This document shows positions 33,841 to 45,343 of a stretch of 64,000 bases of DNA, one piece after another. The notes beneath the pieces were generated by a model. That model did not search any database. It saw nothing but the letters and a program-made list of their open reading frames with translations, and had not been told where the DNA came from. The stretch's first letter is position 1. Each line of letters starts with the position of its first letter. Both the position numbers and the translations under genes were made by a program. Source of the DNA: Favolaschia claudopus (Eukaryota; Basidiomycota; Agaricomycetes; Agaricales; Mycenaceae); the NCBI GenBank assembly GCA_037176885.1, contig JAWWNJ010000196.1:248001-312000 (forward strand), written 5' to 3'.

Positions 33841-35100
33841 TTTTGTTAAACCCTACCCCTAGTATTCAGTAATTTTTGTTTTGTTACAATACATACAAGC
33901 TCAAGCATCTAATTCACAACTCAATAGCTGCAATTTCTGTAATAGTATCTATGCTTGCACAATTTTTCGCCGTCCCGATCGTAACACTGTGACGTTATGT
34001 GACTCCAGTGACAATGTGACCATCTGCGTCTCGCCAACTTGCAGCCAAACCATGGGGGAAGATGGAGTAAGAAGAAAAAGAGGTACAAAACAACTTCTAG
34101 TCATTAATAGATTGTTTTTAGTATCTGAGGGCCTACACACTCACTCTCATTATTTTCTTTCACCAAATTATGGCGAAAATGTCACAGCTGTGACATGTTA
34201 CATAATGTGACACCCCGCGCAGAAAGGCAACAAAATCGCGTTATGGCACAAGTTTTTCCCACTTTAAAATCAGCTGAGCTCCCCAATCACAATCGACTAC
34301 AGTGATCACATTAATTGAACTCAGTAGACCTAGGTACACTAAAGTCTAAGGACGGAAACGGAGGCAAGGGGCTTTGGAATTTCAAATAGTTAATAAACCT
34401 CAAAATATGAAACTAGAACAAAATCTGAGTAAGATTCCACTTCATTGACATTGGGGCTCACAGTGGTTCTTGAGTTAGAGTAGAGGGGGGTACATTATTT
34501 CTTTATCGGGAAATTTGATTGCGCATCGAGCAATCCCAATATAGCAATGCCTTGACCAGCAGCAGTGTTTGACGTGAAGGAGACTCCAGAAGCTCTTCAA
34601 TCTCACTCAAAGTGATTTAATAGTCAATCTGACCACATTCCCGCTAAAAGGTCGCTCAATAGCGGCAGGAGGTAAGGACTTCCAAATACAGTAAACATCC
34701 GCGTGATCAATGATGGGCAAGCAAGATTTCCTTTCCTTTACCTCGAGCATGGTGTAGAACCTCAGATAAGTGCATCAGAGTACTGTAGAATTATACATGC
34801 AAGGTTTCCAAGCCAAAATCCGTTGAATCAAGGGCTGCAAAGCCGTTTGATGGTTGACCAAAAAAGGAATTCCCTAATTGAGAAGGGTGGGGGGTCCGCC
34901 ATTTCGCTGAGAAAAAAACTTCGACCCTTAGTGTAGATTTCGCGGATCGGTTCCCCCTTGAACGGAGGCCCAAAGGTACGATACGAGGATCATCTAGCTT
35001 GTAGAGTAAGTGCGAGTGTCGTTCAAGATCTGGGATAGGATTACCCCAATTCGGAGCCAATGCTCAGAGCCATTGCGATCAACGTGGTATGCCTTGGTGA
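33841..35100. other. No gene seen
   Basis: AT-rich DNA with short ORFs in conflicting frames. A minus-strand 89-codon ORF (34791-35060) has no convincing features. TGTGACA-like words recur around 33985-34215 without clear order. Confidence 0.4.
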
Positions 35101-35913
35101 AGAGAGAGATGTCGCAAAAATATTTTATTTGTTATCGAGCCCGGTCTGACCCGGTCGGTCCCGATATGGCGGTGTCAGGCCATCGGCCTTATCCTAGCCC
35201 GATGCAGCTTGGTCAGTCCGAATCAGGCCCGATCTCGCCCGACAGCCTGACCGCCCTATAACACACGACCGGGCCCTATCGCGAACCCCAACGAACAAAA
35301 CAGAAAAAGATTATTATTTCCTTTCACTCTTACTACCGCCTTTCTATTCACTGCAACTCTCATCTTGTGCTGGTCTTAGTCTTAGTACTGTATTTTACTT
35401 TTGGTATCAAATACTTATGTTCAATCCTAATGTTAGTGGTTTCTACTACTGTAATTAATTTCTACGAGCTGACAGAATTGAACCGACGTGGAGCGGTGTT
35501 AGTCCAGGGGCTCTTACCACTCCCCCACGCGCGCATTGTCAACTTACCCCACCAACTCCAATACATGGGGTCGACTCCACTGCCAAACAACACCAAAGCA
35601 AGTGCATCATCAATGGCACCCACGCTCACCATCTCACTCGCTGCTCACTATGCCTCGTCTCCGCCGCTACGAGTCCGACGTGACGCACGTCTCGGACTTA
35701 CAGTGGCGGCGGGATCTGATGCCACCCCTAAAAATAGAACAACCCGTTTCTGGAACTTTTGATGCAAGTGGAGTCAATTGGGGCCCCATCATTTTTTGGG
35801 GGGTGGCATCAGATGGCGCCGCCACTGTAGAGCCTGAACACCCATCGACTCCCGACCCATCCACACCCACTCGCTGGATCTGCAGTTCCCTTGCACCCGT
35901 ACCCAATGGCGCC

Positions 35914-36050
35914 ATGCCTCGAGCTAGCAAGGCCGCGACGACACCTATTTCATTACATGCTCGGCTCAGAGAATTGGAGAGTGTTGTATGAGAGCTCAGA
36001 GATGAGGTGAAAGGTGTCCGACAGAGTGTAGAAAGGTTCACAGGTGCGTT
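35914..36050 (+). pseudogene. Short coiled-coil ORF with in-frame stop
   Basis: ATG at 35914 gives MPRASKAATTPISLHARL, followed by a heptad-like RELESVV, a TGA, and then ELRDEVKGVRQSVERF in the same frame. This looks like the N-terminus of a small coiled-coil protein with one nonsense change, within the Plavaka-like relic. Function unknown. The surrounding 35290-36990 has several overlapping GC-rich ORFs that I do not trust. Confidence 0.35.
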
Positions 36051-37009
36051 CACTACACTATTCATTACTTCCTCATTTTGAGTAACAATTCCAGACATTG
36101 CTACTGCCTCTCTCGCAAAGATCACGACCTCCGACTCCACCAAAACATTCCCTCCACGAAAGCAGACGCACCATGGTCGACACCGGTGTCAGCACCGATA
36201 CCCTCGAATCGCCCCGTATCTGCTGCAGTTCTCTCCTCGCATCGACACCAAAGAGAGACGAGATTAGCCGGGAGCTCGGAAAGCTCCACGAAGGGTTTTT
36301 TAATGACCTCACCTTGCGCTCCCTCGACCGGGCTGAGCGGGTTGAGCCTCGTACGCCATCGCGACTACCCTTCCCCCAGAAGCCGCATACCCACGGAAGG
36401 TGCGATTCCGCACCTTTCCCTACGCATGCGGCTACTCGGGGTGCATCATCACGCCGCAAATTGACAAAACAACTCTGTTTCATTGGTTTGGAGAAGGTAA
36501 GTAATACTCTATTCGTCGTCGTTGCCCATTTCTGCGTCGCTAACAGTTCCAGCCTCCCTCAACGCGTTCAGAGCTGCTGCCAGACCACCCTCATCTGTTT
36601 CCCCTCTGTCGTTTCCCCCAAGACTCGTTTCATTACTATCGGAAGAGCTCGTCGTCCCACGCTCGGAAGAGCGGCACAACTGGCTTAGAACGGTTCCGCA
36701 AACCGTCGAGGAGGTAACGAAGGTAGCTCTCGTGCACCTTGTACCAATTGATCCCAGTCTGTAGCCCTTTCTTTTTGAGTTCGACATCGATTGACAGGGC
36801 CTACGATTGACAGGGCCTACAAAGTCTGAAAATCGATTCAGAGTTAAATATGATGCTTACAATGACAGCTGAATTGGCGACAACACCGGCCGTGGTGCGC
36901 GTTATATCATGAATATCCTTCATGCATCGTGCAGACTGACCACGCGGCTTGTTTGGTGAAGTATCTCATTTGCTTGAGTCAGAGATACTCACTAATTCAA
37001 GCAATTAGG

Positions 37010-37800
37010 TCGTATGGCACACATACTGTCAAAAAATTCAAAATCTACAACTTCACGATTTTGGCGACAACTTTACATCTTTTGTTGACAACCTTGAAAA
37101 ACAGCTGACTTCTTTGGAATTTGTGACAACTTTTCCAGTCGCAACTTTTGCCAGACACAACAGAACTAGATGACAACTTCAAAATGCACTTTCGACAACT
37201 TCAATTTGCGAAAGGCGGCTTGATTACACCCTATCCCAGAGACGTCTTTTCGGTGGGCAACTTTCAGACGCCATAGCTATGGCAATCACAGATTATTGAT
37301 GCCATGTTCCGGCTAGGCCGGGCCAGCTGTTGGCCTTGAGATTGATTTAATAAATCGCTTATGTACCTACAATGAGGTGCTGCAGATATAGCCATAGAGA
37401 GTGAGTCCAGTACACTGAATGAATTTTAATGAAGTTCACTTCGAGAAAGTAAAGGAGGGACTCGGAGACTGCTCCAATGCCACCGGCCAGGACTTGGATC
37501 AACGGCGGCATGTCCGAATTGATGAACACCTGATGCAATCACGATACCGCCCAGTAAGTTGTGATTCAGGCGGCACGAACTTGTGCTAAGTCATTGAACA
37601 GATTGTGAGCTCTTTCATGATATAATCCGCCTAGTTGTTGATCCAACGCTCGCCTCTGAAAAAAGTTGCCCATCACGAGAGTTGTGGCTCCAAGGAAAGT
37701 TGTCGCTTTCGGCCTGAAGTTGTCGCCTAACCCCAGAGTTGTAGTCAAAACTTGGTAAGAAGTCGAAAATAATATTTGTACAGCTGTGTTTATGTTTCGT
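37010..37800. mobile_element. Non-autonomous element with ACAACTT subterminal repeats, copy 1
   Basis: Starting from tatggcacacatactgtc, GACAACTTT-type words repeat on the + strand at 37045-37205 and as AAGTTGT on the other side at 37660-37755. The left end matches that of the adjacent element at 37812. No coding potential seen. Confidence 0.6.
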
Positions 37801-37811
37801 ACCAGTCCAAG

Positions 37812-38690
37812 GAGTATGGCACATATATTGTGCAAAAAATCAAAATCGACAACTTCATAGATTTGGCATAAGAAAAGCGGCAACTCGATGAATTCCATGA
37901 ATATGTACCGGCAACTTTGGATCGGAGACAACTTGATTACAAAGTCAGCAACATTTTGCATCACAACTTTATGGGGAAGCAACTGAGTTTGGAGACAACT
38001 CCCACATGCAGTATCAGCAACTGCGAAGCAGTTGGGTGCAACCAAGGGCGCGCCGCACGGCAAGCTTCTGCCATCATTCCCGGATCGTCAAGCCGTGATT
38101 TGGAAATGATGTGGTGAATATGTCTAGTTTGAACCCGTCACAGAACCTCAGTATGTTGGTAGGGATGTCCCGGGATATCTCTCTGTCTATCTTTACTATC
38201 TTTGAACCGTAGAAACACCCCTGTATTACGGTTGAAATGAGTTGACTCGCGCCTTAGTCCTCTCTAATAATGATATCTACTCTATCCACCGTCGCACTTC
38301 AATTCTGTGCTGAATATGTCCCGAGGCAAGCCAAAGCAGTTTTCGAAAGTCCAACAAGCAGATAACCTTTTAAGTCACTTCACAACCATTGCACCGGGAG
38401 AATAAAACAACAATGACGCCGGCGAGCGTAGCCGATTGATTGCTCGGGCCGCGCTGATGGGGCGAACGAAGTTGTCGAAGTCGTATTGGGTCTGCCCGCT
38501 GGTTGCCAGAACCTGACCGGCAGAGCTCCAAAGGTTGATACAAATAGACTTGCCTCAAATCCAACTTGTAGCCAGACAATCAATAGAGTTGTAGTAGCAC
38601 ATTGTAAAGTTGTCGACAAATAGTCCAAGTTGTTGACAAAATCAAAAGATGTCGGAATTATTTTTTGCACAATATATCGCCCATAAAGGA
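37812..38690. mobile_element. Non-autonomous element with ACAACTT subterminal repeats, copy 2
   Basis: The left end is atggcacatatattgtgcaa; the right end reversed is atgggcgatatattgtgcaa, so the termini are inverted. ACAACTT words cluster at 37850-38030 and AAGTTGT words at 38585-38640. It lies head-to-tail with copy 1 and was probably inserted, like it, into the Plavaka-like relic. Confidence 0.65.
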
Positions 38691-38699
38691 GGATTGTAA

Positions 38700-39085
38700 G
38701 AATGTCGAAGACATGAAACGCTGCAATCCCAATTGGAACAAGGAGGGACCGAGATATGATGCTTTTATCTTCAATTCAGCTGATTCAGCCTTCAGGCATT
38801 GCATGCACTCGTCTGCGCTCGCTCGTACGGTGCAAATTACCCTCGTCACGCATCGTGGATGTAGCGATCGTGAATCCGATGAAACTCAGCAAGTGGCGGC
38901 CAAAAACAGTGTGGGACGGTTGCTTCGTCTACAAAGAAGGCAAGGAATCTTCATTCCTACTCTTGGACTACGTGATTCGAGGCGCATTACTTGCGCCTGC
39001 ACAAGGTGGCACCGCCCATGCTCACTCTCTTCGATATTTCGTTGGTGTTGATGGGGACATGTTTTTACGCGTACATACTGAACGC
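38700..39085 (+). pseudogene. C-terminal fragment of a Plavaka-like transposase
   Basis: One frame gives EGPRYDAFIFNSADSAF. After a one-base shift around 38790-38810 a second frame gives LRSLVRCKLPSSRIVDVAIV, then WDGCFVYKEGKESSFLLLDY, VIRGALLAP and RYFVGVDGDMFLRV. The order PRYD ... RL..L....., IVRGALL.P and D.DMFLR is what I remember from the C-terminus of Plavaka (EnSpm/CACTA) transposases of basidiomycetes. The catalytic core is missing. Family call is from memory of motif order. Confidence 0.65.
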
Positions 39086-39288
39086 CACGGAGCATGTATG
39101 TTACTAATTTTTTTTATTAAAGCAAGTACCTCCTGGGTCTATCTGATCGCGCCCGACCTGTGCCCGACCGTACCCAATCCCAGTCTGACTGACCTGATAG
39201 CAGCCCGATAGGGCGGGATTGGGCAGTCGGGCCCGATAACAAATTAAATAAATTTGCGACAGAGAGAGAGATTGGTGAATGAAATATG

Positions 39289-42200
39289 CTAGAGATGGAG
39301 ATAAGGACGAACCAGCGAAAGCATGTGGTATTGGCGGATGCGAGTCATTCCCGGAGCAAGCAGTTGATCCATCGTGAGTCGTCGCGAGGGGTCAGGATGC
39401 GGGAAGCGCTCGACGATTTCGCGCATCAGTCCTTGCCAATAACGAGTTGCCAAACGTTTCAGCAGAGTGGTGGCGTCTTCAACATCGTCGCTTTCAAGAG
39501 CATCGGGATCGATCCAGGCGGGCTGTGCACGAGTCTGCGGAAGAGGCGTGGGGATATTCGAGTTCGATGGGCCAGCAGTCGCGTTGGAAATTCGAGCCGC
39601 TGGGAGCAGGGTTGGTGTTTGCGCTTGGTCCTGCATTTGCAGTTGAAGATCCTGCAGCAGCATTGCGACTTTCCCTGGCTTTCTTCCATTGAGCGTATGT
39701 CCTCTTCCACTCTTCTTCACTACTGCTGCTACTGCTGCTACTACTCTCGCTGTCCGACGCTGTCCCGATCAGTCAACGACTCAAATATTCTGAATACTTA
39801 TAAGACGAAATATCAGACTCACAAATCTCGATCGGTGGTGAGGGCGCCTTGGGCTGCTTAGGTTTATGCTGCTTCCGGTGACGCTGAGCCCGGCGAATGG
39901 AAACGTCAGACTCGCTAGCCGCTGAGCAATCGTACTCCCAGCCAGACGCCAGAGAGTCGGTGTTAGTCATATCTTCGCAGAATACACATCCCCACATCAG
40001 CCGAAGGAATTACACGGAGATGAGATGGACAAACTTACCATCGTCTTCTTTATCCGACTTCCAGGTTCTAAAATGCAAGGAAAAGGGAGCAATGAATTAA
40101 CGCCATTATAGTATAGACATCAAATGTTCCTACGTGCGTCCCGACCGACTAGCCCGACTACGAGTGTTCGGGGCAGAAGAAGGCCCAGCAGCGCGTCTCT
40201 GGCAAACAACAAGACCTGAGCATCCCAAACCGAACAGAATAACGAATAGAGATGTGCGTACAGAGGCATAACTCCCATTGACCCCACCACTCTTGATAAA
40301 GTTGCGAATTTTGCGAGCAATAGCAGCACTGGCGTTCTGTGCGCAAGACAAAATAGAATCATAATGTACGTGAGCAGTATCGAGATCATCCAGAATGCGT
40401 GTTACAACCAGTTCATAGAAGCGACCCATTCCAAATTCACCACCGATGAGAACCCGATCTGCGGTCATTTCTCGAGGGTTGGAGGCGTCGCCGAGAGCGT
40501 CCATGAGGAGGAAATGAATCTCGATGACGTTGGGAGGATCCTTCTCGAGGGCGCTAAGCAAAAGACGAAGATTGAGACCGTCGAAGTCTGCCTCCGTTCC
40601 GACCTGATGTACGGTGTGGCGTGAGTTTAGACTCAGAAAGATGAATGAAGCCAGCAATGATCGCACCGGCAAACTAGAATCCTTGGTTCGGAGAATCACC
40701 GCTAGCTCTCTGCATCCTCCGCGTGGATCCCACTCGCTGCGATGATGTTTCATGCGCAAGTGCTGCAAGCAGCGTAGAAGGGCAAGGGAGAGGTCCGATA
40801 GATTATCACGAACAGCTACTTAGGTACGCCGAGCGAGACGCACCTGCCTCGAGTGCGACCGGGAGAGCCATGTAGGCAGAGAGAAGATGCGGTGCTAGAC
40901 CATGAAGCCCACCAGGTCCCACACAAAATGAGCGGTCAAATTCTCCCTCCAGCTCATCGTCACCAATAACTTCGACAATACCAGCGAGACGCTTCCCAAG
41001 ATTGGTCAGCATCAAAAACGGTTGACAAATGTTGGACTCGATGAAAGAGAGGACTTGAGCTGCACTCAGAACGCTCGCCTCCGGTGAAGCTATGAACTGG
41101 ACAAGCAAACGGGCACAAAGCTCGGCAGCTTTGTTTCCGGCAGTGAAACACCCAAAGCTCCCACTGCCTTCTGCCCACTGGAAAGATTGTTCGATCAATA
41201 CCCTCGAAAAATAGACGACTAACGTACATAATTAACCGGTCGAGTGACTTTCGGATCCGGTTGTTGCATGTTGTGAAGGAGCCGCACCATAGTGAGGTGA
41301 GTTTGTGGAACGACTGGCCCGGTTTCCTGCGCGGATATCGTAGGACCAGTGTCGGAGTCGTACTCAACACCGGCAGCGACATCGTCATCCAAAAGACCTG
41401 CGTCGAAATGAGAATCCTCGGGAATTATTCAGCAAACCAAAACATGAACAGTAGGAGTGAAACGGTTGCTTACCTCTGCCTTCTGTTTCCCCTTGCCCTT
41501 GCGATCCTGGAAATGTAGGGATTAATTTACAGAGACGCATGTTTAGGTAGTCACGCAGGAAAGGAACTTACCACTGGTGGTTTCTCCGCTTTTGAGTTCT
41601 GAGAATCACAATCAATAAGTGAACAGAGCGATCGTCAAATAACTTACAGTAGAGGGATCTGGGTCCGGTTGCGCTTTGCCCTTACCCTGAGCATCGACTG
41701 CGTTAGACCAAGATAACAGAATTTGTGATTAAAAACACATACCTTGTCGCCATCGATGTCCATCTTGGTTTCTTCCTCGCCCTCACTCTGCACTTCCTCC
41801 ATCGAGATGTCCTAAATGGAAGAAACATGAGCAGCGGATTATTATGAAACATTCAATGCGTACCGTCTCATCGCTCGACGTGTCGGAATAATCGGAAGGA
41901 AGGTCATGGTCAAGGTCATCGTTGGAGTCATACGACACTCCATGGAAAGGGAGGTTGGGGCCGGCAGGATTCAACGCAATGAAGACGATGCGTTTGTACC
42001 GTGGACCGGAGTTCCGAATGTTGGAGTCGACGAGCGCTCTGGTATGTCTTGAGGGAAGGAACAAAAAGAAAAAGAAAACTTGGGACTCACATTTCGATCG
42101 CACTGAAATCAAGAGGACGCGATAACGGACGAAGAACTCGCGAGATTCCAGCCTTGGGCAGCAGCTTCCCCTTTTTGTCGCGCTGCATTTTGCGAGTGAC

Positions 42201-43503
42201 TCCGAGTAGACGGAAGCCGTGCTCGTTCACTGCTGGTATGTCGGAATAGTTGATCAAAACCTTCGTGCGGATGTCGTGAGGGCTGTCGTCAGAGGATATG
42301 ATGATAATCTTGACGTAGCCTGCGTCTTCATAGTGCACGAGGCTAGCAAACATTTTTGTTAGCGCACCACCATGGCAGGAAAAGGGGACACGCACTCATG
42401 CGCAGCAGGCAAAGGACACTGACCGCGGTTCACGTCCTTTGTCGCAGCCATCAATAAGAAACAGTACTTGGTCAGTTTGGCTGGGGGCGGTTTTGGTGCT
42501 GCAGTACTTGATGATGCTGTGCGTGGTCGAACGTTCCGATCCCGAGAAGGCGAGCGATCATCTCGCTTCTTCCGCTTTTTGGGAGGCCGCGTTCCAAGAG
42601 GATTGAGATCTGCTTCCATCTGAGCCTTCAAATGAGCGTCAGTTCTAATCACGGAACCTCGGTGTGGGGAAGATACCTTTAGAGCAGGAAGAAATGTAGT
42701 GGAGCCAGACGCAGTGCCGGAACTTGACATTCCCATAGCCGCTTTAGTGATCTCTTCACGCGAATAAGCGACGTTGCGGAAAGAGTGAGGACCAGCTGTC
42801 AATTCTGGAAGCGAGCTTCGTCCCCAAGGATTTGAAGGACCAGCATGAGCCGGTTCTGTGGGTCTCGAACCGAACATTGTTCGACTGGTCGAGTTAGCCG
42901 GTTGCTGAGCCTAGACGACGATGAACAGTTTAATAATTCTGATAAGAGCTCATATAATCACAGATGATGCTTACCGGATTGGCAGTAGCTGAGAATGTAA
43001 AGTCGGACGTAGGGAAGGTCGAGGTCGAGGCGGTCTAGATACAATAGATGTCATCAATGGAATTTTAGAATGGAGTGAAGGCAGAATACTTACCGAGGAT
43101 GGCATTGAGAAAGATGTACTAAACGACGAACCCGGTGGGACTGGAGGGACAGGAGATGTGTCCTGATATTGATTAAGTCTTGAGCATTGTCGCGAAGACA
43201 AGACTCACCGAAGCCGCAGAAGGAGGGAAGGACGAGGACGAGGGGGGCGGGGGCTGAGCTGCTGCCTGCAGTGAAGTCGTTAGTCGAACTTATCAATTTA
43301 TTGTCTGCAAAAGAATTCAATGTTACCTTGCGCTCGGGGCGTTCTCGTTCTCGATGCTGCGCACCCCTGCATCCGCAGATGATACATGGGGTCACACCAA
43401 GCAGTGTCCCAGGCTCAACTGGAGCGGGGTAAAACCAGCCACATCCGCTCTGGCACGCACTGTTGTTGCATGCCCCGAGCTCGCTAGGAGACAGGTCTCT
43501 CAT
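39289..43503 (-). pseudogene. Multi-exon gene sharing the Cys-rich N-terminus of the HECT-like gene
   Basis: From the ATG at 43501-43503 the protein starts MRDLSPSELGACNNSACQSG and has GAC-x4-C-x3-C followed by CIICGCRGAQH (CxxC-x6-H). This is the same arrangement as the start of the gene at 21470. A Ser/Pro/Thr-rich linker with RPPKKRKKRDDR follows (42.4-43.2 kb). A conserved-looking block (VHYEDAGYVKIIII, EHGFRLLG) and a long helical region (VGRRQWELWVF; GLHGLAPHLLSAYMALPVAL; LLLSALEKDPPNVIEIHFLL) come next. Exons then become short and acidic/basic (MTNTDSLASGWEYDCSAAS). The last part (39289-39720) sits in a different frame from the exon before it, so a frameshift is likely. I cannot show a HECT domain here. 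Function unknown; the Cys-rich start probably binds zinc. Confidence 0.55.
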
Positions 43504-43615
43504 CCAGTGAGAGACTGCGAAGGAAGTCCAAAGGAAAAGATAGAAAAAAGGGGTGGGACGAGTCGGACTGAATGAATGAAAAAATAACAGAAACAAAGGA
43601 ATGAGCGGGAAAATA

Positions 43616-43800
43616 GAGCCTTTGCGGTAGCTGCTGGCGGCTAATTTTTCTCACGACCCACCAAGCACCGGGTCTCAAGTAAGCCACCCTGAGCAGCTGT
43701 TATGAAGGACATCTCAAGGTGGCTAACTTGGCCCAGTAGCATCAGCAGTCATTGTGTGGCACGAGCCGCCAGTTCGTGTGGCGGCTCACCGCAAAGGCTC
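43616..43800. mobile_element. 185-bp MITE
   Basis: Inverted ends GAGCCTTTGCGGTAGC and, reversed, GAGCCTTTGCGGTGAGC, flanked by TA on both sides (43614-43615 and 43801-43802). It lies about 110 bp upstream of the ATG of the minus-strand gene ending at 43503, so it may affect or displace its promoter. Single copy in this window. Confidence 0.75.
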
Positions 43801-44520
43801 TAATGAGTCAAGAAAGAGAGGAGGTGGCGAAAAGAAGGAACAAGAAGGAACGAAGGGCGAAGAATGGCAGAGCTCACCTCTTTAAAGAACCGAATGAGCG
43901 GACCAGTTCGCGCAAGAATCATGGGGGAGCAGATCCGAATACAATTGAGCTGCAGCCGGAAGCTGCGGCCAACAACGGAATCAAGTAAAAATTGGAAGTC
44001 ATGCGAGCAGAAAGCATTTTCGACCGAAGATCAGGCTAGGGCAGTAGAATCCAGAACCGGAACGAGGGAAGAATTGAGCGAGGTAATCAAAGTCAAATCT
44101 CTTCATTTCAATTGCAATATGGTCTGGAGATGGTCTTGAGGACTGTAGATCGAGCTTGTCGCACTAGCAGCGGGGAGAAGCGTTTTTTTTGTTTTTGTTT
44201 TTGTTGCCTAATTCTTGTCACAGAGCAACCACAAAGCCGAGCCGACGCAGTCCATTAGATCACAGTCCATCCAGAATACCAGAAGAGAGACCACCGGTCA
44301 AGTAACGATTTTCTTTTTGAGCGCTTCAATTATTTGACCACTTGGCCAGTTATAAGTACGTCTCTAGTTTCGCAATATAATATGTTTGAGTGAAGTGCGA
44401 TTTTTTCTTTTTAGAGGACTTGGCCACATATAACTACGACAGTTCATTTTGTTTCGCAATCCATTTGAGTTGAAACTTTTTTCTCAAACGCATTAATTAT
44501 TTGACCTCTTGAGTGCTAAT
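43801..44520. other. No secure gene
   Basis: Short Arg/Glu-rich ORFs on the + strand (43752-44139) look like chance frames in purine-rich DNA. A T/GT-rich run lies at 44185-44210. Confidence 0.35.
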
Positions 44521-44524
44521 AATT

Positions 44525-44760
44525 GCATGGTAGCCAGGTTCTCTGATGGGAGCCAGGTTCTGGGAAAGAACTTCCGGATCTGGCCATGTTAGCCAGGTTC
44601 CCATCAATGTTGACCAGGTTCTAGAGGTTTTGGACTTTTTTTCGCCATTTGACTAGGGAACCTGGTACCAGGTTCCAGGATAAGGTAGCTAGGAAACTGG
44701 TGCCAGTTTCACTAGTAAGATAGCTAGAATCCCATCAAAGGGAGCCAGTTTCTTATATGA
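44525..44760. repeat. Cluster of AGCCAGGTTC repeats in both orientations
   Basis: At least eight copies of a word close to AGCCAGGTTC, or its reverse GAACCTGGT, occur within 230 bp, including a palindromic pair (gaacctggtaccaggttc) at about 44657-44674. The arrangement resembles a transposon subterminal region, but I could not find the other end. Confidence 0.6.
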
Positions 44761-44769
44761 CTTTTTCTA

Positions 44770-45340
44770 TTTCCGACACTCTGCCGAAAAAAATTATAGC
44801 AGTTCACTCTGCCAAGTAATGAATCGTTCATTATATGAGTTGAAGCTAGCTCGTAATAGCTCTCCGAGACATACTACACTTGGAAATCTTAGCTTTGATG
44901 AATGGTTCACTTGGTATACGCTATTCAGTTCAAGTGTATGTTTTGACCTCACTTTCTTTAATCGGGGATTTACTATACAAAGTCTTGGTCGTATGAGATG
45001 TTACACTACTCTAAGACACTCTCCTAGTCTTTTCCTTCGATTCGAGTGCTCGGGCATCCTAATCGGTCACCATCTACTCAAGATATATTCTATACGTATG
45101 ATACGCAGTGCTACTTGGACCTAAACCTCCTAACCTCCGTGTAACGGTGACGTCTAAGTGGATTACGCCTAGACGGTATGTTTTTCTTTTACGTTCCCTG
45201 GCCGAGAAGAGAAACCGAAACCTAACCTAAAGCCCTATCCCTGACCATTCTAACCTAACTTATAATAGATTTATCGACTATCATAAATCTTGTAGAGTCT
45301 GACTTGGTGAGACTACATAGATGCAGAAGAAGCTCACCCT
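44770..45340. other. No gene seen
   Basis: A 101-codon + ORF (44819-45124) has unremarkable composition and no supporting features. Sequence is AT-rich. Confidence 0.35.
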
Positions 45341-45343
45341 TTA

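Larger units (their letters stand above)
35105..39262. mobile_element. Plavaka-like CACTA relic with inverted ends
   Basis: The left end reads tgtcgcaaaaatattttatt tgttatcga, and the right end reversed reads tgtcgcaaatttatttaatt tgttatcgg. Both lead into clusters of GCCCGA/CCCGAT units (35140-35280 and 39150-39235). A Plavaka-type transposase C-terminus lies just inside the right end. The left half (35.3-36.9 kb) holds only fragments, and two smaller elements (37010-38690) have inserted. The element is long dead. Confidence 0.6.

Noticed and set aside
35460..35535. tRNA-like stretch on the minus strand (A-box-like gtgggggagtggtaagagc, B-box-like ggttcaattc)
   Set aside because: Acceptor and T stems do not pair properly and position 33 is not T. 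It could be a decayed tRNA-derived sequence, but I cannot support a tRNA gene.
36098..36688. 196-codon + ORF and overlapping minus ORFs (36073-36483)
   Set aside because: GC-rich region with long overlapping frames on both strands and no motif; treated as chance.
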